From assembly GCA_024516035.1 (NCBI GenBank), contig CM044967.1, positions 3,900,859 to 3,964,858 on the forward strand: a stretch of DNA of 64,000 nucleotides, given 5' to 3'. The DNA comes from Bactericera cockerelli. Taxonomy: Eukaryota > Arthropoda > Insecta > Hemiptera > Triozidae. Positions within the stretch are counted from its first letter, which is position 1. Every line of letters starts with the position of its first letter. Positions 56,475 to 64,000 of this stretch are shown in pieces. A model generated the notes under the pieces. That model worked only from the letters and a program-made list of their open reading frames with translations, was not told the DNA's origin and ran no database searches. Made by a program: the position numbers and the translations under genes.

Positions 56475-57497
56475 GGGGAGACCGCTGATGTTAGGGACGA
56501 TTTTTTCTTAGGATTTTTATAATTTTTTCTTTCAAAGATTTCTTGTTGAAAGTAAATACCATAGATCTAAAATTTAGTTTTTCACGTTTAGGCAACACAT
56601 AATATAATTTAACTATAAGTGAAAAAGAGATTTTTCCATTTTCCCTCGTTAACTTTTTTGTCCCTAACATCGTAGGAGCTGTGTTGTTAGGGACACCGTC
56701 CACGATGTTAGGGACCTGTTATTCTAGATAGGAAATATAAATGATAAGGCAAAAATTATTTTTTCCAAAAAAAGTTGTAATTTAAAACAAAATAATAAGA
56801 GATCAATTGGTAAAATAATATCTCTGATTTTTCTTAAAAAATAACAAAAATTTAACAAGATATGATCTGTTTAACAACAGATATCACACACATAATATAT
56901 GCAAATATGCATCCACAGAAACTGAGACCCTCTGTGTCTTCATCTTATACCGGCGATTAGGCATTTTGATGATGTCTATCTGAAACGATGAAAAGACACA
57001 CAATATTAAAGTTTTTGGATAAAAACCATCGAGTGATTAAAAACTTGACAAGAACATCTGCTCAATTTTGATTGGAGATGTTAGGGACACTTTCCTTGCT
57101 GTCCCTAACATAGTGTCCCTAACATAGATTCACTACCCATCACGTCATAAAACAATTTTTGTATTGAATAAATATCTTTTAAAATGAATCACTATACGCT
57201 AAAGCACCACAAGAATATATTAAACTCATTTTTATAAGTTTCTAAACACATGCGAATAAAAGTAGAAAATACAAAAATAAAAAACTTGGATGCAAAAAAA
57301 AAACTTTGCACCATCGAAAACATAAAAAATGTCTTACCTGAAAAAGCCGAACCCCTATCTTTCGAATCTCAACCGGAAATAAAGCGGTGTTGAATTGTGA
57401 TGGTGTAATTCGACGCACAGGCCTACTGTGCTCATCAAACCAGAGGAAACAAGCATGTCCCTAACATGTCAGTGTCCCGAACATCAGCGGTCTCCCC
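56475..57497. mobile_element. 1.02-kb non-autonomous element with TA target duplication
   Basis: The ends GGGGAGACCGCTGATGTTAG and ATCAGCGGTCTCCCC are inverted repeats of about 24 bp with one mismatch, flanked by TA at 56473-56474 and 57498-57499. A TA target suggests the Tc1/mariner group. The decamer TGTTAGGGAC, or its reverse complement, occurs about nine times, clustered in the outer 250 bp at each side (for example 56489, 56686, 56707, 57078, 57112). No transposase frame is present. Confidence 0.85.
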
Positions 57498-58099
57498 TAC
57501 CTATATTTAGACTATTCTAACTACTATTTATTTATTATTATTTTACTGAATTAAGTATATATTGTTCTAAATAATAGGTAATAATAATAATAAGAAGAAG
57601 AACAATGAGAACCGAAGTAGGTGAGGTAATGAGTTCAAGCATCACAGGTTCAGCATTATAATCCGCCCACTGGATTTATTACGAAATTCTACATAAATTC
57701 TCCCAAAAAAAATGAATTTATATTTACCAAATAATATCATTTATCTTTACGAATTCATCTTGTTTTATTCAGGGCGTAAGGGTGATATTTGTAATTTATT
57801 TGCATTAATAATTGTACATAATAGGTAACATAATTATATTTAATGCCACTACCCCATATACTAACGGGATACAGTCCTCTTGTTTTGTGCGGTTTTTTAA
57901 TTTTTTGGGTTCATATTCACTCATATGTACCCAACTACCCAATTACCCATATATAATAACATAATATTATACATATTACCCTTGTATATTAGTTGTATTT
58001 CCCACCTACACAACAAATAAGCCTCAGTTGTTAGAGTAGTGTATTTTTGTCATATCTTTTTGTCGACTCTTTTTGTGAACTTCAAATGACGGATAAGCG

Positions 58100-58267
58100 T
58101 CGTTCCAAAAACACTCTCCACTCACATAACCTCCATATCTCCGTTTCAACAGTCACACAGAGCACTCTGATTGGTTAATTTGAACGAAGTAACCAATCAG
58201 AGTGCGTTTTGTGACTATTGAAACGGACATTTAGGGATTATGAGAGTGAGAGTTTTTTCTGGAACGA
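58100..58267. mobile_element. Palindromic MITE, third copy
   Basis: CGTTCCAAAAACACTCTCC and GAGAGTTTTTTCTGGAACG at the ends; CTCTGATTGGTTAATTTG and AACCAATCAGAGTGCG in the centre. Confidence 0.8.
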
Positions 58268-58721
58268 GGACCTGATATTGAGGACTATGCCTGGGTCCAT
58301 GTGTCTTCTACTTCGGAAGCAACAGATTGTTTTTGTTAGAAAATTCTGCCCAACTCGGGGTTCGAACCCACGACCGCTGGACTCCGAGCAGTCGTCACAA
58401 CCGTTATACCACGGGGGTTAGCGGAATCTCCATCTGATAACAATTTTACTGAGATCAGTCTGAACAATATAAGGGCGGAATTAATAGACTTTTTTGTAAT
58501 AGGTACCTCTGTTTAGCTAAGTCTATACGTATAATTTGCGTATTGTTGGGGAAACTATTATTATTATTTAATTCTTTATTAATAGGACATAATATGTACA
58601 AACAAGTAATTATACAAATTAAAATACAAAGGTTAGAACAATATAAACAAGAAAAGATAAACAAGATAAAATATATACAAATGTCCTAACTAAAGGGCGG
58701 GGTTATTGCCTATGTTAAAAA

Positions 58722-58925
58722 GTGGGTAACACGCTAGTCTGGTAATCCAGTTAGCATAGGGATCCGTTGGTTCGAATCCCACCCAGTGCGTGAATTTTTC
58801 CTCATTTATTTGAGTTTGTGACCACATAATAATAAGACTCTGTGGGTTAGGTGGTAGGAAATGCTTTGAGCATAAACCTCGCCTGGTGGTTAACTTCCAC
58901 TAAATAGTGTTATTATTATTATTAT
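58722..58925 (+). mobile_element. tRNA-derived SINE, family 2
   Basis: GCTAGTCTGGTAATCCAG, GGTTCGAATCCCACCCAGTG, GTGACCACATAATAATAAG and the ending CTTCCACTAAATAGTGTTATT with an ATT tail. The first bases of the head are missing (GGGTAACACGC). Confidence 0.82.
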
Positions 58926-59624
58926 AAAGCGATATCTTCCACCCAATCCCTTAGACTTGAGCTCGATTTTGTCTATTTCGACTCAAAAATTAATAAATGC
59001 CTCTATGTCTCGAGCAAACAAAGCATTTAAACGCTTACCCCTCAATCCTCAATAGTTATACACCAGGATCGTAGATACATACATATGTATTTACCTACAT
59101 GCCTAATAATTTTGCCAACAACCTCTGTGTTTCACGATAGCTTAATTACTGGCCCAAGTCCATTGTCTTTCTATTTTATAGTGGAGCGCTCAAAGTCCAT
59201 TGTAATCAGCTAATAGTTCACATGGAACCTTCTTCTAATTAATTTACGAGCTAAAGTTTAGCCAAGTTCACACCACACATTGGTGGTTAGTTGCGAAACT
59301 GAATTCATGACCCACCGACCTAGCTACTTTTAGGCAATAACTAATTATTCTTCTTAGTTTATTTATAAAATGATTATTTTTTTCTCAATTACATATGTGT
59401 ACAGACTGTACAGTAACGTGGTGTTATCTTCAAACTTCTTAGTATTAGGTTTTAGAAGTGTTATTCTTGGTATTCTTACCATTAAGATTGGTATTCTTAC
59501 GTTGTTTTCTTAAAAAGCTTACCTTTTTGTAACATGGATAAGCCTGTCGGCCCCTCAAATCGACTAAAAGTGCGCTCTGATCAATAACCTCTGACTCCAA
59601 AAACAGTCGAGCGTCTAGCTTAGG

Positions 59625-59828
59625 TTAGGTGAAAGAGATTGGCATAGGCTATAACCCTGTTCTTTAGTTAGGACCTATGTGTGTATATATTTATCTATTT
59701 TTTTCCTTTTTATTGTTTATATCGTTTCCATTTTTTTTTTTTTTTTTTTTTTGTAATCATGATTTGTACTGTACATGTACAATTGTACATACCTATGTCT
59801 TATTATCAAATAAAAAAATAATAATAAT
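59625..59828 (+). repeat. Retroelement 3'-tail repeat
   Basis: GTGAAAGAGATTGGCATAGG, TTTAGTTAGGACCTATG, a long T run, TTTGTACTGTACATG and the ending ATAAAAAAATAATAATAAT. Confidence 0.65.
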
Positions 59829-60105
59829 GATAGCTGATCTTTGTAGTAATCCTATCTTGTTATTTGGCTCTTTATGTTAAGAGAATTCAATGGAACTTCT
59901 TCATTTATTAGTTCATGAATTTATTAGTATTTATTAGTAGATATTTTTTTTATCCTATTTTTGATCATTTCTTGGACCATTTAGCCATTTATGTTATACA
60001 TACAACTTCTCACTTTTCTGTATATACTGATTCTGTTTATACTGTTGAATATAATTAATTTTTTTATTCTATTCCAGGTCCATCCTGTGTCCAGGAAATC
60101 TCACC

Positions 60106-63100
60106 ATGGGGAGATCGTGGCTAAAACTAGTTATTTCACTCGTAAGTTTACTAAAATCCTTATGCTATAGATTTTTGTTTACTTAAACAGAACTCTCATA
60201 ATCATTCATTCAATTATCATTTAATTTCTAATCGTTTCTGTAAAGTACCTAGTTATGGACAGGTCTAGATACCTATGCTGGGTCCAAGCTCATGTAGATG
60301 TGAGGTCACGTGATCAATTTCCACCATTTTTTTACGAGGGGAAAAAAATTCCAAGGAAACAGTGTACCCGATACGCAAATAGCTGACAAAACCGAACCCA
60401 AGAACAAGGACCACGGAGTATAAACACATAGTGATATGTATCTACACCCCCAAGTCCCATGAGATCGGGAGAATGATGGGATTTGGTGAACCCACTAAAA
60501 ACAACCCCTAGTTGAACCAAGGTAGAAAATCTGTTAACTATAATATTGCATCCAGATAGTCTACCTTGTGACAGAAAGTTTTCTACCACAGCCTAACTTA
60601 TTTTTATTAGTCCATAGAATGCAAAACATCTTACTGATTTTGGAAACACAGTATGGGGAAAAAGTAGAATGACTGACTTTTGTATGAATTTACATTAATT
60701 TATCTTTAATTTTGTCCTTCACTTTTCAGACACTTCTTGAGCTCTGCATAACAGACGAACCAAAAGCTCTGTTTATTAAGCAGGACTCTCTCCCTCAAAC
60801 AAGAGATGCAGGTATGGCTATCTATAATTTATTTCTGAATGTGATCGACCTCAGTACTCATTAGCTCGATTCTTAGGTAGAAGTCTGGCTAGGGGACGTT
60901 AAACAAGGAGAACACCAGTGTCTCACTAGAGAGCTATAAACAGAGAACAGACTAGCAAACCTTTACAAGCCAGGCTAGCTTGCAGTTTCCTAAGGGTTTA
61001 ATGGCTTATAAAGAAAAGTCCAAGTCCTCATGATGGTTGATCGCACATGGAAATATTCAGGACGAGCCAACTTTATTTCAACTGAAGACCATCACTCACC
61101 TCTCCAGCTGTATAGCCAAGTGGCTACAACAACAACAACAACAACATTCCTAGGTAGACTCATAACCTGGTGGTCGTTGGTTTGAGCCCCAAGAATGACA
61201 AATTTTAGTGAGGTAGCTTTGAACGGTTGTGACAAAACTCTTTTGATTAAAACTCAATACTCAAAGTCATTGAGATAGCCTCTTTCGATGTTTATCTTCC
61301 TTTCTAATCAGAATGGGTCATGTCATCCAGATTAAAACGTGCAGACTTAATTGCCCCATGGTGTCTTCAATTATATTTTTATTGTTTGTATAATCTTCAC
61401 TTGCTCTTACTTTTCATTTGAGAATTTTGACTCTGATGTAATTGGTTCCTATCGCTTCATCTTGTGTTGTCACAATATCTGATTCAGTTTCTTCTTTAAA
61501 GTACATACTAACCGTATTTGAGTAAAGAAAAACCATCTTCTTTTTATAGGAATTCTGTCCCGGTAGCTCAGTGGTAAAGGTGGCACTCTGTGAATCCAGA
61601 GATTCCTGAAGTCGCGGGTTCAAAACCCAGCCGGGACATGACAAGTTATCCCATTTGGGATTTTTACCACATAATAATACGTCTTGGGCTTTTATGTTAT
61701 TGTTTTATCTCCCGCAAAATACCATCACTGGTTGAAACTAAAACACCCTACTTCTTGGGTCAATGAGACACTCTGAATCTCAAAATCCCCAAACCTCCCT
61801 TTCAACCCTGAAATTTCGTTCAAAAAACCCATTTTTTTGAGGAGGAAGAGGAGGAATTTATTTAATTTCATTTGACAGTTTTTTCATTAAAAATCCCCTT
61901 GAAGTACAATATCTGTTCTACTTTTAGGGGGTTAGAGTGTGTTTTTTACCCGACTGTGTACAAACTCCGTGCCGTTACACACAGACTCCATACGAGGAGT
62001 CTGTTACCCAAACATTAACGACCCAGTCAGAATAGGAGATTTGGGGATTACGAGAGTGAGAAAGCTTTCTGCAAAAATGCTTTGGTTTTAAGGTCCCTGT
62101 GGTTGCTGCAAGGGGAACCAGGACTTGTTGCCATCAGTTAACCCGGTTATAGATAGTAATCAGTTCCGCCGTTAGATAATATGACACTGGAACTACAATC
62201 ACACCGCCTAGGTATTACAGATAGTTACCAGTTAATCATATTATTCATACCTCACAGAATATAATAATAAGTATGTACTTAATATCTGTACCATTGATGA
62301 TGAGCAAACCAGGCGCGGCCGGTGAGAAAATGATTTCGGGGTGCTGCCACATAAACCGGACTTAAAATGGGATTTAAAGAGTCGCTTTTTCAGTATCTAA
62401 AGAGTTTGAGTTTGTTTACCAAGTCAATCATAATAATTATGTATTAATTATTCTAGAAATGTGTGATAATTTTCATTGTGTACGAGCAAGGACTTGGGAA
62501 AATCCCCTCTTTTACTTTTTCGTGCTGGGGGTAATGCAGTTCCGCAGCTCCTTAGCACCGGCCGCGCCTGCTAAGTATATACTTAATATCCGCACCATTG
62601 ACGATGAGCACACCTGCCATAAACTGCGGTTGTGTATGCTAATCCAAGTTGCTTTGATAGTATTTAACAGGGTTAGTTCGGTGCACTGGTAGTCAAGTGG
62701 TTAACGCGCTAGTCTGGTAATCCAGGTAGCGTAGTGATCCGCTGGTTCGAATCCCACCCAGTGCATGGATTTTTCCTCATTAATTTGAGTTTGTGACCAC
62801 ATAATAATAAGACTCTGAGGGTTAGGTGGTAGAAAATGCTTTGAGCATTAACCTCGCCTGGTGGTTACCTTCCACTAAAGAGTGTTATTATTATTAGTTA
62901 TGCCGGGATCTGGCTGGGGACTATAAACAGGGCGTAGACCAGCATTGGCTTGGTCCTGGGGGCCCTTGTCAATTATTAGCCTCGTTGTAAAGACAGTGGT
63001 AGAAGTGTTGAGTCATTCCTACACTGTCTGGCTACCATCGTTCACTAATTCTCGTACTAATTCTCGGACATGTGTCAGTGTTTTTTTTTGTCATTGAATT

Positions 63101-63893
63101 GGACATCGGAGTATAAATGTGCATTATGCAGATACTGTATTATCTGTTTATTACTTTCTACTACATGGATAATTATTCAGAACTATTACCCGCTGATGAG
63201 ACCAAATAAGCTCGAAACAGTTGTCCAGGTATATTCTGATATTCACGTACAATGTACATCTAGTATAACTTCACACTTTTCTGTTTATACTCATACTGAT
63301 TATACAGATCTATTGATTTAAATAATAGTTAACAATATTACATTATATTCTTCTTCTAGTCTTTTTTGTGGAAACTCTCTCACTGTTAATAATAATAATA
63401 CTCTTTAGTGGAAGGTAACCACCAAACGAGGTTAATGCTCAAAGCATTTTCTACCACCTAACCTTCAGAGTCTTATTATTATGTGGCCACAAATTCAAAT
63501 TAATGAGGAAAAATTCGTGCACTGGGTGGGATTCGAACCAACGGATCCCTACCCTACCTGGATTACCAGAGTAGCGCGTTAACCACTTGACTACCAGTGA
63601 ACTGTTCGCTAAATTCATCACACACACTCTGATTCTTTCTGCTTTGAAGTAATATACTAACGCCAGTATTCTTTTCCGCATGGTACGGGTTGACACCCCA
63701 GGGTTTTTACTTTCAGTGGACGGTCGCTACCAACGCTCCAACGTGAACAATGTCGACGAAGGAATCGAAAATGTCCTCAAGTGGATCAACCGAGGGTTCC
63801 CGCAATACCAACATGTCGAGAAGTCGGTCACAGTGAGCACTTCAACGCCCAGCAAAAAGTCGCAGCAACTGGCGAAGCAGAACCGCCGTCAAA
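60106..63893 (+). CDS. Unidentified secreted protein, first three coding exons
   Basis: Exons 60106-60141, 60730-60811 and 63717-63893 join in frame (98 codons plus one base) with GT-AG junctions. The donor GTAAGT at 63894 shows that the gene continues past the window. The ATG at 60106 follows a noncoding exon part starting at 60077 after TATTCCAG. Residues 1-20 (MGRSWLKLVISLTLLELCIT) form a typical signal peptide with a positively charged start and a leucine-rich core. The mature part reads DEPKALFIKQDSLPQ, then VDGRYQRSNVNNVDEG and NVLKWINRGFPQYQ, and becomes lysine-, serine- and glutamine-rich. The third exon is GC-richer than its surroundings, which supports coding use. I do not recognise the family. 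The intron of 2.9 kb before exon 3 is full of SINEs and a MITE. A promoter near 45964 may belong to this gene. Confidence 0.7.
60858..61160 (-). repeat. Dispersed repeat ending in (CAA)n
   Basis: It is related in reverse orientation to 50800-51200, ending in a CAACAACAACAACAACAAC run. It lies in the second intron of the secreted-protein gene. Confidence 0.6.
61553..61692 (+). mobile_element. tRNA-derived SINE, family 1, 3'-truncated
   Basis: TTCTGTCCCGGTAGCTCAGT, then a B box with one change (GGGTTCAAAACCC), and the body up to ATACGTCTTGGGCTT. The tail is missing. Confidence 0.85.
62310..62570. mobile_element. hAT-like MITE with perfect 15-bp inverted ends
   Basis: CAGGCGCGGCCGGTG at the left and CACCGGCCGCGCCTG at the right are exact inverted repeats. 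Relatives are at 35915-36165 and 44261-45790; the latter has an 8-bp target duplication. Here no 8-bp duplication is visible. Instead the flanks contain a longer direct duplication of about 38 bp (CTTAATATCTGTACCATTG, GATGAGCAAAC at left; CTTAATATCCGCACCATTG, GATGAGCACAC at right). Confidence 0.85.
62682..62897 (+). mobile_element. tRNA-derived SINE, family 2, full length
   Basis: CACTGGTAGTCAAGTGGTTA, GCGCTAGTCTGGTAATCCAG, GGTTCGAATCCCACCCAGTG, GTGACCACATAATAATAAG, CCTCGCCTGGTGGTTACC and an ATTATTATTA tail. This is the best copy of the family in the window. Confidence 0.88.
63393..63602 (-). mobile_element. tRNA-derived SINE, family 2, reverse copy
   Basis: AATAATAATACTCTTTAGTG to CGTTAACCACTTGACTACCAGTG is the reverse of 62682-62897, ending about 110 bp before the third exon of the secreted-protein gene. 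Confidence 0.87.
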
Positions 63894-63942
63894 GTAAGTT
63901 TTTTTGTTTATTTTTTCAAGTTTAAGTTAAGTGATCATATAA

Positions 63943-64000
63943 AATTTGTGTTAATCACTTTCGTGCTATCACAACTACTCAAACTCGCTTTATTAAATTA
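63943..64000 (-). mobile_element. Family 3 SINE, cut by the window edge
   Basis: TTTGTGTTAATCACTTTCGT and CAACTACTCAAACTCGC match the 3' part of the family 3 SINE in reverse. The head lies beyond the window. Confidence 0.75.

Overview
The window is an AT-rich, intron-rich and transposon-packed piece of an animal nuclear genome. It has no bacterial-type gene packing, no operons and no CRISPR array. The conserved proteins (AP-2 transcription factor, spliceosomal Sm-G, ethanolamine/choline phosphotransferase) are metazoan. The AP-2 sequence reads like an insect protein, and the mix of tRNA-derived SINEs with ATT-repeat tails and many hAT, Tourist and foldback MITEs suggests an insect, perhaps a hemipteran. 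That placement is an inference and was not tested by any search.

Layout. (1) 1-4299: probable intron of the AP-2 gene, ending in a 93-bp minisatellite of 17 monomers that runs directly into the AP-2 3' splice site at 4299/4300. (2) 4300-10783, plus strand: five exons covering the whole conserved DNA-binding and dimerisation region of AP-2. Intron 1 holds a 5'-truncated non-LTR retrotransposon fragment, a 50-bp-arm palindrome and a small piggyBac-like MITE. (3) 10784-20640: AT-rich DNA with a few repeats and one possible unidentified terminal exon on the minus strand at 19220-19345. (4) 21027-22973, minus strand: three exons of SNRPG (Sm-G); the last exon was not located. (5) 25516-34147, plus strand: seven exons of an EPT1-type CDP-alcohol phosphotransferase, divergent from SNRPG. 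Its introns are inflated by foldback elements and SINEs, and its sixth coding exon carries a one-base frameshift at a T run. (6) 34148-60076: a mosaic of transposable elements, including three hAT-like insertions with 8-bp target-site duplications (one hAT nested in another), Tourist-like MITEs, foldback elements and several SINE families. A TATA plus initiator promoter near 45964-45997 may drive the last gene. (7) 60106-63893, plus strand: three exons of an unidentified small secreted protein, running off the right edge.

The genes are unrelated housekeeping or developmental genes and form no pathway together. The most unusual structure is the minisatellite that amplified the AP-2 intron end together with part of a dispersed repeat, leaving sixteen decoy 3' splice sites in front of the real one. 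Each decoy opens onto an in-frame stop. The repeat landscape also records a clear order of nested insertions.
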